59,072 nucleotides of DNA from Chitinophaga pinensis (GTDB taxonomy: Bacteria; Bacteroidota; Bacteroidia; Chitinophagales; Chitinophagaceae), in contig CAMDFC010000007.1 of NCBI GenBank assembly GCA_945897185.1, positions 1 through 59,072 on the forward strand, written 5' to 3'. The number at the start of each line of letters is the position of its first letter. Within the stretch, counting starts at the first letter, position 1. Position numbers and translations under genes: made by a program. A model generated the notes under the pieces. It was not told where the DNA came from and did not search any database. It was given only the letters and a program-made list of their open reading frames with translations. This document shows, piece by piece, positions 8,813 through 17,559 of this stretch.

Positions 8813-9805
8813 TTAAAATCTCGATGGCGGACATTTCAAATATTTATCGCCACCTATCCAAGATTCGTTGGTACCAGTAATTTTGCCCAAACTGATTAAT
8901 ATTTTTATGCTGGTGGTATAATAATAATCATTGAATTTATTCAATGAACCCCTAGGCTCAGTTGGAAGAAAGCCATTGACGTGAACACCATTGAGCCATG
9001 AAGGAAAATTTGCTTTCTGTTTGGCTTGATCTGCTAAAACGGTGCCTGCTCCAAAAAAGTTATCAAATTCAGCATTGTCGATATACCTGCCGCTCACATC
9101 ATCTAAATAATCTGTAGAAGTTGTCCTGTTCATCCATTCAAGGGCAATAGAAGTATTTTCAGTGATGTTAAAACGTACACCTATTCCAATTGGGAAAGAG
9201 AAGCTGGTTAGACTGTATTCTTTTGGCGCATTTGCAATAGGCATACCCTGACCTTCTGTTCTAAGTGGTTTTAAATCTACCCAATACAGTGCACCTGTTT
9301 TATCTAAGTACAAACTTCTTGGGTTAAACCTAAATACATTAATTCCACCAGCAATATAAGGGTTGAATCTGCCAAGGTTTTGTCCATATCTTTTGAAGAG
9401 AACGGGTAAAGGATAAAATTCACCAACGACTCCTACTTCTGCAATGGATGATCTGAAGGAGAAATTTCTAGCCAATTTATATAAGACAGTAGGATCTGCT
9501 TCTGGTTTTAATAATCGATCTGCGGCCTGAACTGAACCAATTAAAAGCGAAGCCCTCAAGGTAAAATAGTCGGTTAAATGGTATCCAAAATTAATACCAG
9601 CTCCAAGTCGGACTCTTGATGTAGGATTGTTTAAGTCATTGTAGATATAAGGAAAACGCCCCCCTATTTCACCTTCATATTGCATGGTGCTGAGGCTAGC
9701 ACCAAGCTCAAAACGACTTTGTGCATGAGTAGCTTCAGGAGCTAAAATAATAGATAATGTGCTGAAAAACAGCGTATTAAAATAAATCTTTTGAGATATC
9801 GACAT
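8813..9805 (-). CDS. Outer membrane beta-barrel protein, DUF6089/PorG-like (paralog B)
   Basis: Exported 330-residue protein with a signal peptide ending THA-QS. It then has barrel-like strands (FELGASLSTMQYEGEIGG) and ends KCPPSRF with terminal phenylalanine. It is homologous to the protein encoded at 5029-6015, sharing WVDLKPLRTEGQGM, TDYLDDVSGRYI and the same C-terminal cysteine motif. That cysteine is its only one. The two copies lie about 3 kb apart in the same orientation with elaA and recG between them, so they look like an old duplication. A T9SS or cell-envelope role is plausible from the DUF6089 resemblance but unproven. Confidence 0.7.
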   Translation of the reverse strand: MSISQKIYFNTLFFSTLSIILAPEATHAQSRFELGASLSTMQYEGEIGGRFPYIYNDLNNPTSRVRLGAGINFGYHLTDYFTLRASLLIGSVQAADRLLKPEADPTVLYKLARNFSFRSSIAEVGVVGEFYPLPVLFKRYGQNLGRFNPYIAGGINVFRFNPRSLYLDKTGALYWVDLKPLRTEGQGMPIANAPKEYSLTSFSFPIGIGVRFNITENTSIALEWMNRTTSTDYLDDVSGRYIDNAEFDNFFGAGTVLADQAKQKANFPSWLNGVHVNGFLPTEPRGSLNKFNDYYYTTSIKILISLGKITGTNESWIGGDKYLKCPPSRF

Positions 9806-9975
9806 ATTTTATAGACTTTGAGACATACAGTAAACGCAGCTTTAGGTGTTTTATTTTACCACAGCTATTTCTTTGTGTTGGATTTATGGGGCACGGAACT
9901 GTTGTCCCTTCCAAGCGTAAATTTATTATGAATTTTTGTTTGTTAATAGTAAAAGGGATTATTAACATGTTTTAA

Positions 9976-10002
9976 GGGTTTAAACCCCTAGATTTACCTT
10001 TG
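9976..10002 (+). promoter_or_regulatory. Promoter with 12-bp palindrome before the T9SS cargo gene
   Basis: TACCTTTG (9995-10002) matches the Bacteroidota -7 element and ends 11 nt before the ATG. Where a -33 box would be expected, the sequence has TTTA and a perfect 12-bp palindrome, GGGTTTAAACCC (9976-9987). The palindrome covers the spacer and could be an operator or an unusual -33 region. Confidence 0.55.
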
Positions 10003-10013
10003 GTCTAATCACT

Positions 10014-13000
10014 ATGAAAGTTTGGTTTTCACTCATATTGTTGTTGTTTTTAACTAGGTCAACTGGCCAGTCTTTTTATGGAGTAGAATTCATAGAAAAT
10101 AAGGGACAGTGGAAAGACGATTATGCATACAAATCTGTGCTTGGTAATGGAGTTGCTTATTTCCACAAAAATGGTTTCACAATTTCAGTTACCCATCCTG
10201 ATGATTTTGCTCGCGTGATTGAACGGGTTCATGGTGGGAGTTCTTCATCATCTATTTCTTCACCTGTAAATAATTTACCAGGTGCTGGGAATAAGGACAA
10301 TGCTAGCATTGAGGAGAATATTTCTTCAATTAACAACAACCAAGAATTACTCTTGAGATCACACGCATACCGTGTGAGTTTTATAGGAAGTTCACCTAAT
10401 GCAAATTTCATTCCATCAAAGCCAACTGGAAATGAGGCAAACTATTTTATTGGTAATGATCCAGATTTTTGGAAGACAGATGTGAAATCCTATGCAGAGG
10501 TTGTTTTGAAAGAGCTATATCCTGGAACAAATATTCGATATTACTCCGGCAACGAGAAAATAAAGTATGATTTGATATTGGCACCTGGTGCAGACCCACG
10601 TAAAATTAAATTGCAGTATACAGGTGCAGAAGGGTTACGTATTAAAAATGGAGAATTAATTATTAAGACATCAATTGGAGAAGTTAAAGAGGTTGCTCCA
10701 ATTGCCTATCAAATTGTAAATGGACAAAGACGAAGTATTTCATGTAAATATGTAGTTGCAGGTAATACACTTTCCTACAGTCTAGGTAATTATGATAGAA
10801 GTGTTGAGCTTGTTATAGACCCAACTTTGGTATTTTCAACCTATACGGGGAGTAAAAGCAACAATTGGGGTTATTCTGCTGCACCTGGTCCGGATGGAAG
10901 TCTCTATGCTGGAGGAATAGTATTTGGAAGCAGGTATGGTGCCATTGGGGGTTATCAAGAAATTTTTGGAGGAGGCGACATAGATATCTCTCTTACAAGG
11001 TTCGGTGCAAATGGAGGTACCAACAGTAAAATTTTTTCAACCTATTTTGGTGGAAATGGGGATGAATTTCCGCATAGTATAATTGTGGATCCTGCTGGCA
11101 ATCCAATTATTTTAGGAAGAACAACATCCAGTAATTTTCCAGTGTTAACCGCATCCAATTATCGCGGTGGTGGAAATACAGATATCGCAGTATTCAAGTT
11201 GTCTGCAGACGGCAGAAGTCTTTTGGGAAGCATGGTGATAGGAGGTGGGGGTATTGATGGTGCAAATATTGATGCCAGTATTACACCATCTCCAAAATCT
11301 TTGTTGTACAACTATGGTGATAATGCCAGGAGTGAGGTAATTATTGATGCTTCCAATTTTGTCTATATTGCTTCAAGTACTCAGTCAAGTAATTTCCCAT
11401 CCATTTCCAATGGAACTACCTTAGGGGGTGCACAAGACGGCGTTGTATTAAAACTCACCCCCAATCTCACCAATGTAGTTTTTGCTACCTTCCTCGGTGG
11501 GAGCGAGGATGATGCTGCATTTGTTTTGGCAAAACATCCAGTCAACAACCAGGTTTATGTTGCAGGTGCAACAAGTAGTTCTAACTTTCCAGGAGATCAT
11601 TCCGGTACAATTGGACCTAATGCGCAAGGTGGAATTGATGGATTTGTTGCCATACTTGATCAAAATGGAAATCTAATCAAAAGCACATTTCTTGGAACAG
11701 GCACTACAGATATTATTTACGGAATTCAATTTGATCAAAACATAGCGCCATTAATTAATCACCCTTATGTGATGGGTATTTCCTTAGGAAATTGGCCGGT
11801 TACAGGCATACCCAGTGGGGGCTATAGTAGGTCTGGTGCAAAACAATTCATTTCAAAGTTGCAACCAGATCTGAGCAGTTATGTTTACTCAACTCCTTTT
11901 GGGTTTAACGGGAGTGCAATTGTTCCCAATATATCACCCGTAGCTTTTTTGGTTGATCGGTGTGAGAATGTATACGTTTCTGGTTGGGGTGGAAGATTAA
12001 ATCTTTGTCAAACTTCACCATTTGATAGCAAGACACAAGGAACTTCTGGAATGGATATTGTAGGTATTCCAATTCAAAATTACACAGACAACAAGGATTT
12101 CTATTTTTTTGTAATGGAGAAGAATGCACAGCGTCAACTCTTTGGATCTTGGTTTGGACAAAGAGGTGGTGAAGGAGATCATGTGGATGGAGGGACATCT
12201 CGTTTTGATGAAAGGGGTGCAATTTATCAAGCACTCTGTGCCAATTGTGGGGGTAATGCAATTTGTCCACCACGAGGTCGACAGCCTGGAGATCCAATTC
12301 GTACTCCTATGATAGTTTGGCGTGCCGCTTTTCCTACAAATGGTGCATTGGCTAGGGATGGGGAAGGTGGATGTAATCTTGCTGCATTAAAAATTAGTTT
12401 TGATTTTGATGGAGTGGATGCTGGTATAAAGTCTTTTATCGATGGTGTTTTTGATACAGCTGGGTGTGCTCCCCTAACTATAACTTTCATAGATACTATT
12501 GGTATTGGAAAGACCTATCAATGGGATTTTGGAGATGGTACTACCGCTACAACAACAGATCCTGAAGTGAACCATACTTATTCGCCAACCACCAATACAC
12601 TGTATAGAGTTAGGCTGATTGCAATTGATAACGACAGGTGCATCACCAATGATACTTCTGAAATTACGGTGAGGGTGGGCATCAACGAGGCACTGTTGTC
12701 TGCATCTGCAGTACGTGTGGGGGACTGTTCCAGTCCGAGATTCAGATTTACCAATACATCTACAACTGCTTTACCTGCCTCCTCATTTACCGCATCATCC
12801 TTCATATGGAAATTTGATGATGGTACTCGAACAGGTCCAGTTGACCGCAGCTTTCAGCCTGAAAAAGATTTTAGTCCAGGTACACATAAAATTTGGTTAT
12901 TGCTCAACGATCCTACTTTCTGTAACAATCCAGACTCCATTGAGATTACGATCTCTGTTGAGCCCGATATTAAAATTAATTTAGAGGTTGCCGCAAATGA

Positions 13001-13736
13001 TGTTTGTGTGAACTCACCCTTGAATATCAAAAATTTCAGTGTTGGTGGTGTTGATTATGCTTGGAATTTTGATGAAGGAAAAACTGCAACCAATTACGGT
13101 CCGCACAATGTTACTTATTTTACACCCGGACCCAAAACGATTCGTCTTACCATTAGTGAAAACAGTCCCAGTTGTAGCAGAACAAAAGACACAACTTTTG
13201 TAATCAATGTTAGGCCTTTACCTGTAGCCGCTTTCACTGCATCACCTCAACCTCCACAGGAGAATACCTCCATACGGTTTACCAATCAAACTTTAGGGGC
13301 AAGCAGTTACCTCTGGGATTTTGGTGATGGTGCAACTGCAGTTTCTCGCGGAGACACTTCACATCTTTATACAAGCACCAATACTTGGGATGTCTATTTA
13401 TACGCTACCAGTTTGTTTGGTTGTAAAGACACGGCATTTGCAAAAATAAATTCATTGATATTGCCTCTTTGGGATATCCCCAACGCATTTACTCCCAATG
13501 GTGATGGCAAGAATGATATTTTCTTTGTGAACGCATATGGTGTTGATTTGATGGATTTCAGGATTTATAATCGATTTGGTCAAGTTATATTTGAGTCGGC
13601 AAATCCATCATTTGGTTGGGACGGAACCTATAAGGGAGTGCCACAACCAATGGATGCCTATGCCTATTCGTTGGTCATAAAGTTTTCTGATGGAAAACAG
13701 GCAAAGAGTTCGGGAAACATAACATTGATTCGTTAA
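10014..13736 (+). CDS. Large secreted PKD/beta-propeller protein with T9SS type B sorting domain
   Basis: A 1240-residue exported protein. The signal peptide ends near STGQS. It is followed by a DUF7948-type domain (VEFIENKGQWKDDYAYKSVL) and an SBBP-like propeller region from about 280 to 650 with repeats such as DPAGNPIILGRTTSSNFP and KHPVNNQVYVAGATSSSNFP. Then come about four PKD-like modules (YQWDFGDGTT, FIWKFDDGTR, YAWNFDEGKT, YLWDFGDGAT). The end is a gliding-motility-type CTD: IPNAFTPNGDGKND ... IYNRFGQVIFES ... GWDGTYKG. That is the T9SS type B sorting signal, so the protein should cross the outer membrane and stay at or leave the cell surface. PKD modules suggest binding or adhesion. 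The next gene encodes PorP/SprF, the usual partner of type B cargo. Confidence 0.9.
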   Translation: MKVWFSLILLLFLTRSTGQSFYGVEFIENKGQWKDDYAYKSVLGNGVAYFHKNGFTISVTHPDDFARVIERVHGGSSSSSISSPVNNLPGAGNKDNASIEENISSINNNQELLLRSHAYRVSFIGSSPNANFIPSKPTGNEANYFIGNDPDFWKTDVKSYAEVVLKELYPGTNIRYYSGNEKIKYDLILAPGADPRKIKLQYTGAEGLRIKNGELIIKTSIGEVKEVAPIAYQIVNGQRRSISCKYVVAGNTLSYSLGNYDRSVELVIDPTLVFSTYTGSKSNNWGYSAAPGPDGSLYAGGIVFGSRYGAIGGYQEIFGGGDIDISLTRFGANGGTNSKIFSTYFGGNGDEFPHSIIVDPAGNPIILGRTTSSNFPVLTASNYRGGGNTDIAVFKLSADGRSLLGSMVIGGGGIDGANIDASITPSPKSLLYNYGDNARSEVIIDASNFVYIASSTQSSNFPSISNGTTLGGAQDGVVLKLTPNLTNVVFATFLGGSEDDAAFVLAKHPVNNQVYVAGATSSSNFPGDHSGTIGPNAQGGIDGFVAILDQNGNLIKSTFLGTGTTDIIYGIQFDQNIAPLINHPYVMGISLGNWPVTGIPSGGYSRSGAKQFISKLQPDLSSYVYSTPFGFNGSAIVPNISPVAFLVDRCENVYVSGWGGRLNLCQTSPFDSKTQGTSGMDIVGIPIQNYTDNKDFYFFVMEKNAQRQLFGSWFGQRGGEGDHVDGGTSRFDERGAIYQALCANCGGNAICPPRGRQPGDPIRTPMIVWRAAFPTNGALARDGEGGCNLAALKISFDFDGVDAGIKSFIDGVFDTAGCAPLTITFIDTIGIGKTYQWDFGDGTTATTTDPEVNHTYSPTTNTLYRVRLIAIDNDRCITNDTSEITVRVGINEALLSASAVRVGDCSSPRFRFTNTSTTALPASSFTASSFIWKFDDGTRTGPVDRSFQPEKDFSPGTHKIWLLLNDPTFCNNPDSIEITISVEPDIKINLEVAANDVCVNSPLNIKNFSVGGVDYAWNFDEGKTATNYGPHNVTYFTPGPKTIRLTISENSPSCSRTKDTTFVINVRPLPVAAFTASPQPPQENTSIRFTNQTLGASSYLWDFGDGATAVSRGDTSHLYTSTNTWDVYLYATSLFGCKDTAFAKINSLILPLWDIPNAFTPNGDGKNDIFFVNAYGVDLMDFRIYNRFGQVIFESANPSFGWDGTYKGVPQPMDAYAYSLVIKFSDGKQAKSSGNITLIR

Positions 13737-13751
13737 AGCAATATAAAAAGG

Positions 13752-14780
13752 GTGAAAAGAAGTAGGAACATTCATGGCATTTTATTTTGGGTAGTTGCAT
13801 TTTGTACAATGCAACAGAGCACATTTGCCCAAGATCTTCGTTTCTCCCAGTTTTTTAATTCGCCGCTATCAACTAATCCAGCCAATACCGGTTTTATACC
13901 TTCCTCAGATTATCGATTGGGTGCACATTATCGAGAACAATGGGCTACTGTTCCTGTTCCGTATAAAACAATGAGTATATATGGCGATTTCCAATTCATG
14001 CGTAATCTTATTCCAAGTGGCTGGATGGGTTTGGGTGGATTGATTTTGCAAGATGTTGCTGGATCTGGAAGTTTGAGTTCCACCAAAGCCTATGCCTCAC
14101 TTGCCTACCACCAAATGGTTGGTTCATCCAGTTTACTTTCTGCTGGGTTTAATTTAGGATTTGCTACCAAACGCATCAATTCTTCAGCACTTCGGTTTGG
14201 AGATCAGTGGGATGGAAAGTTTTTTAGTAGGCCTACATCAGAAATTTTACTCAACAACTCAATTGGTTATTTTGATTTGCAGGCCGGTCTCAATTATTCG
14301 GTTTTCCCTACAGATAATATTTATTTTCATGGAGGATTCAGCATGCATCACCTCAATAAACCAAAAGAAAGTTTTTTTCAACAGAGTAATGGGGTAGAAA
14401 ATACCATACCGATTCGATCGATAGCGTTTTTAGATGCGATGTTCAAGTTAAACGACTTGGTTATTTTATCACCGGGCATGTATTTTACAAAACAGGCTGG
14501 TGCAGCAGAATTTGTTGGCGGATTTCACATTAACTACAACCTTACTGGCGACGGAAAGCAGCAGCTCATTGCGGGGGTCTATGCAAGACCTGGAGAAGCC
14601 ATTATCCCTATGGTGGGTTACCAATGGAGAAGTTTCAAGTTTACCTTTAGTTACGATGCAACTACTTCAGGATTACAAAGTTTTAATGGAGGGCGAGGTG
14701 CTACTGAAATGTATATGCAATACGATGGTATGTACACGTTGATGTATGCCAATAAACAAAGTTTTTGTCCAGCCTTCTAA
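13752..14780 (+). CDS. T9SS outer membrane protein, PorP/SprF family
   Basis: A 342-residue barrel protein whose signal peptide ends FAQ-DL. The mature N-terminus LRFSQFFNSPLSTNPANTGF is the hallmark of the PorP/SprF family, followed by YREQWATVPVPYKTMSIYGD. In gliding Bacteroidota a SprF-type protein is needed for export of the type B CTD protein encoded next to it. Here the start lies 15 nt after the cargo gene stop, so the pair is very likely co-transcribed and functionally matched. The start is GTG (GTGAAAAGA), the only start giving a complete signal peptide. Confidence 0.92.
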   Translation: MKRSRNIHGILFWVVAFCTMQQSTFAQDLRFSQFFNSPLSTNPANTGFIPSSDYRLGAHYREQWATVPVPYKTMSIYGDFQFMRNLIPSGWMGLGGLILQDVAGSGSLSSTKAYASLAYHQMVGSSSLLSAGFNLGFATKRINSSALRFGDQWDGKFFSRPTSEILLNNSIGYFDLQAGLNYSVFPTDNIYFHGGFSMHHLNKPKESFFQQSNGVENTIPIRSIAFLDAMFKLNDLVILSPGMYFTKQAGAAEFVGGFHINYNLTGDGKQQLIAGVYARPGEAIIPMVGYQWRSFKFTFSYDATTSGLQSFNGGRGATEMYMQYDGMYTLMYANKQSFCPAF

Positions 14781-14850
14781 ATGTCTCTCTTCTTGAATTT
14801 ATTTTTTCAACTGTTTTCTAAGTGCGACATTCGTTTAAATTTAAGTCAAC

Positions 14851-16254
14851 ATGACTAAAACGTTTATTCCCCTTCATGTTTATGAACAGTTTAAATTTAT
14901 TGTTGGGGAAGCGTATATAATCACCGATGAATCATTGTTGCAAGACTATGGCAGTGATGAAACAGAGAAACTGTTTTTTTTACCTCAAGTAGTGCTTCGT
15001 CCCAGAACTGCCTTCGAGATCAGTAAAATCATGCAGGTCTGTAACCTCGAAAAAATTCCAGTTACTCCTCGTGGAGCTGGAACAGGATTAAGTGGTGGGG
15101 CCTTACCTCATCTTGGAGGTGTTTTAATTTCTACTGATCGGTTAAATACAATTTTAAAAATTGATGAAGATAATCTTCAAGTTATAACAGAGCCGGGAGT
15201 GATTACTGAGGTGCTACAAAATGCAGTCAAAGAGAAAGGGTTGTTTTATCCGCCAGATCCTTCCAGTAAGGGCTCTTGTTTTATTGGTGGAAATATTGCT
15301 GAAAACAGCGGTGGGCCCAAAGCGGTTAAATATGGTGTGGTAAGAGATTATGTGTTGAATCTTGAAGTGGTTTTGCCAACTGGTGAAATCATCTGGACTG
15401 GCAGCAACGTGTTAAAAACTTCAACAGGGTATAATCTCACGCAATTGATGGTTGGTAGTGAAGGCACTTTGGGAATCGTTACAAAAATTGTGCTTAAGTT
15501 GATTCCCTTTCCCAAACATGATCTGTTGATGTTGGTCCCTTTTCGTTCTCTAGAAAAGGCGAGCGAAGCAGTAAGCGCAATTTTTAAAGCGGGTTTTACA
15601 CCTTCTGCATTGGAGTTGGTTGAAATTGATGCACTCCAAATTGTAAGTAAATATTTTTCTTCAAGCCCTGTAAAGTTAACTTCAGATACTGAAGCGCATT
15701 TGATTATTGAGGTGGATGGGAACCATTTAGAAACACTCCTTTCTGAAATGGAGTCCATCGGAGAATTGCTTTTGCAATTTGATTGTGGGGAGATTTATTT
15801 TGCAGATGATGCACAACAAAAAAATGCCTTGTGGAGCATGCGAAGGAAAGTAGCGGAATATGTAAAGTTAGAGGGATATACTATTGAGGAAGACACGGTT
15901 GTGCCGCGCGCATCATTACCAGCATTAATTAGGGGGTTAAAAAAACTCGGAGCACGACTAGATTTTAAAGTGGTTTGTTATGGACATGCGGGAGATGGAA
16001 ATCTGCATGTGCGGATAAACAAAGAAGGAGTTCCCAACAGCCACGATCATCCTGAAATGACAGCGATATTAAGGGAATTGTTTCAGCTCGTAAATGAATT
16101 GGGGGGAACCATTAGTGGTGAACACGGTATTGGCTTGATACAAAAACCCTACCTGGATATCGTAATTGATAAAACGCGTATGCACCTGATGAAGGAAATA
16201 AAAAAAGTATTTGATCCTAACAACATACTAAACGCCGGAAAGATATTTGACTAA
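14851..16254 (+). CDS. FAD-linked oxidase, GlcD / D-lactate dehydrogenase type
   Basis: Flavoprotein of 467 residues in the glycolate oxidase subunit D / D-2-hydroxyacid dehydrogenase family. The N-terminal PCMH FAD-binding domain shows TPRGAGTGLSGGALP, PPDPSSKGSCFIGGNIAENSGGP and TGYNLTQLMVGSEGTLGIVT. The C-terminal domain carries CYGHAGDGNLHVR and SGEHGIGLIQKP. It should oxidise a 2-hydroxyacid such as D-lactate or glycolate and pass electrons to quinone or another acceptor. No GlcE/GlcF partners are adjacent, which favours a single-subunit D-lactate dehydrogenase type. The 3' end overlaps the convergent LOG gene by 4 nt. Confidence 0.9.
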   Translation: MTKTFIPLHVYEQFKFIVGEAYIITDESLLQDYGSDETEKLFFLPQVVLRPRTAFEISKIMQVCNLEKIPVTPRGAGTGLSGGALPHLGGVLISTDRLNTILKIDEDNLQVITEPGVITEVLQNAVKEKGLFYPPDPSSKGSCFIGGNIAENSGGPKAVKYGVVRDYVLNLEVVLPTGEIIWTGSNVLKTSTGYNLTQLMVGSEGTLGIVTKIVLKLIPFPKHDLLMLVPFRSLEKASEAVSAIFKAGFTPSALELVEIDALQIVSKYFSSSPVKLTSDTEAHLIIEVDGNHLETLLSEMESIGELLLQFDCGEIYFADDAQQKNALWSMRRKVAEYVKLEGYTIEEDTVVPRASLPALIRGLKKLGARLDFKVVCYGHAGDGNLHVRINKEGVPNSHDHPEMTAILRELFQLVNELGGTISGEHGIGLIQKPYLDIVIDKTRMHLMKEIKKVFDPNNILNAGKIFD

Positions 16255-16820
16255 TCTAAGTTGAGCTGATTGTGCAGGGAGTGAACCAAATCCTCTGGAT
16301 TTTTATGGTGGGTTAGTCTCGTCCAAATTGGGTCATACACAAATCCTTTCTCTTCCAACATTGTTAAATGATTGATCAAGTGATCATAAAATCCTTCAGT
16401 GTTGAGTAGGTGAATTTTTTTATCATGGATGCTCAATTGGTTCCAGGTTAGCATTTCAAACAATTCATCTAGTGTGCCAAATCCACCCGGAAGAACTATT
16501 GCTGCAACGCAGGTTTCATATATGGTTTTTTTTCGGATATGCATGTCTTTGGTAACAATAAGTTCTGTAAGTCCACTATGTTGTTGTTCCCAGGCCAGCA
16601 GCACTTCCGGAATCACACCAGTCACATGAGCGCCATGTTCGATGGCATGATTGGCCAAAGCACCCATCATGCCTTTAGAAGAACCGCCATATACTATATT
16701 GAAACCTTTGAGGGCCAGTAGCTTTCCCAAAAGAGATGCATCTGCAATATAGCTTGGGTCTGATCCTGATTTAGAGCCACAAAAAACGGCAATGATTGGC
16801 TTTGGGTGATCAGGTGGCAT
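16251..16820 (-). CDS. LOG family protein (TIGR00730), cytokinin-activating type hydrolase
   Basis: A 189-residue Rossmann-like protein with the LOG signatures IAVFCGSKSG, IVYGGSSKGMMGALAN, RKKTIYE and PGGFGTLDELFE. Characterised relatives are nucleoside 5'-monophosphate phosphoribohydrolases that release bases such as cytokinins from their riboside monophosphates. In bacteria the physiological substrate is often unclear. The ATG shares one base with the upstream stop (TAATG), so it is co-transcribed with, and probably translationally coupled to, the carboxypeptidase-regulatory-domain protein. Confidence 0.9.
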   Translation of the reverse strand: MPPDHPKPIIAVFCGSKSGSDPSYIADASLLGKLLALKGFNIVYGGSSKGMMGALANHAIEHGAHVTGVIPEVLLAWEQQHSGLTELIVTKDMHIRKKTIYETCVAAIVLPGGFGTLDELFEMLTWNQLSIHDKKIHLLNTEGFYDHLINHLTMLEEKGFVYDPIWTRLTHHKNPEDLVHSLHNQLNLD

Positions 16821-17458
16821 TATTTCTTTTTATAATCGCCTCTTTTCCAAGAACGGACAAACTCTCCCCAGGCAAATGGATTAAATATATTCATTGGTGG
16901 CGTTTGACCAGTGTAATAATATTTTTGTGCACTCTTGGCTAAATTGAGGTTGACGGCTTCACGGCCATCACTAGGTAAAGTGCGCATGAGCATCCGCCTT
17001 GTGGCCATATCTGTGTTTCTTCTGGCTACTTCAATATTATCGTCTGGCACATCGGTTGATACAAAATCTCTTTCAAACTGCTCACGTGTTGGTCGTGGTT
17101 TAATGATGGCAGCAGGCAAATAAGTAGTGTCGTTGATCATCAATTGAATAATACTGAATTGGTTTCCTTCCAAATTGGTTGGAATAAGCGTAATTTTTTC
17201 TTTAAATCCAATGCAAGAAAATTCAATTTGATCTCCTTTTAACACTACAATGGAGAAAACGCCCTGGTTGTTGGTGAGTGTACCTCTTCCGGTTCCCTTT
17301 ACCATTACCGTTACAGCAGGCAGTCCTCTTAAGCTATCGGCTGTCATCACCACTCCATAGAGTTGGACCACGGAGTCCTTAAAGTTTTCAAACTGCGCTT
17401 TGGCAGCAAAAGGGAGGAAAGCAAGTAAAATAACGGAGCATTTTATGGCTTTTTTCAT
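16820..17458 (-). CDS. Exported protein with carboxypeptidase regulatory-like domain
   Basis: From MKKAIKC the product is 212 residues with signal peptide ending AAKA-QF. Two further ATGs lie 6 and 9 nt upstream, and a longer in-frame extension to 17536 looks non-coding because it would bury the signal peptide. Residues about 30-110 form a CarboxypepD_reg-like beta-sandwich (LYGVVMTADSLRGLPAVTVMVKGTGRGTLTNNQGVFSI), seen in TonB-dependent receptors and other Bacteroidota surface proteins. The rest (PRPTREQFERDF ... TRRMLMRTLP ... FNPFAWGEFVRSWKRG) resembles small DUF-type periplasmic proteins. No enzyme motif is visible. It is first in a two-gene operon with the LOG protein. Confidence 0.75.
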   Translation of the reverse strand: MKKAIKCSVILLAFLPFAAKAQFENFKDSVVQLYGVVMTADSLRGLPAVTVMVKGTGRGTLTNNQGVFSIVVLKGDQIEFSCIGFKEKITLIPTNLEGNQFSIIQLMINDTTYLPAAIIKPRPTREQFERDFVSTDVPDDNIEVARRNTDMATRRMLMRTLPSDGREAVNLNLAKSAQKYYYTGQTPPMNIFNPFAWGEFVRSWKRGDYKKK

Positions 17459-17520
17459 CGTCATCATTCTAGCACAAATTAAGTCCTTCTTTTTGATAAA
17501 CAAACTAGTCTCATAATGGT

Positions 17521-17528
17521 TATTTTTG
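17521..17528 (+). promoter_or_regulatory. -7 element of mrp
   Basis: TATTTTTG matches TAnnTTTG and lies 31 nt before the mrp ATG. The best TTTG upstream (17492-17495) is 25 nt away, which is a wide spacing. Confidence 0.5.
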
Positions 17529-17559
17529 CAGTACAATTGATTTTTAACATTTCAAGTTT

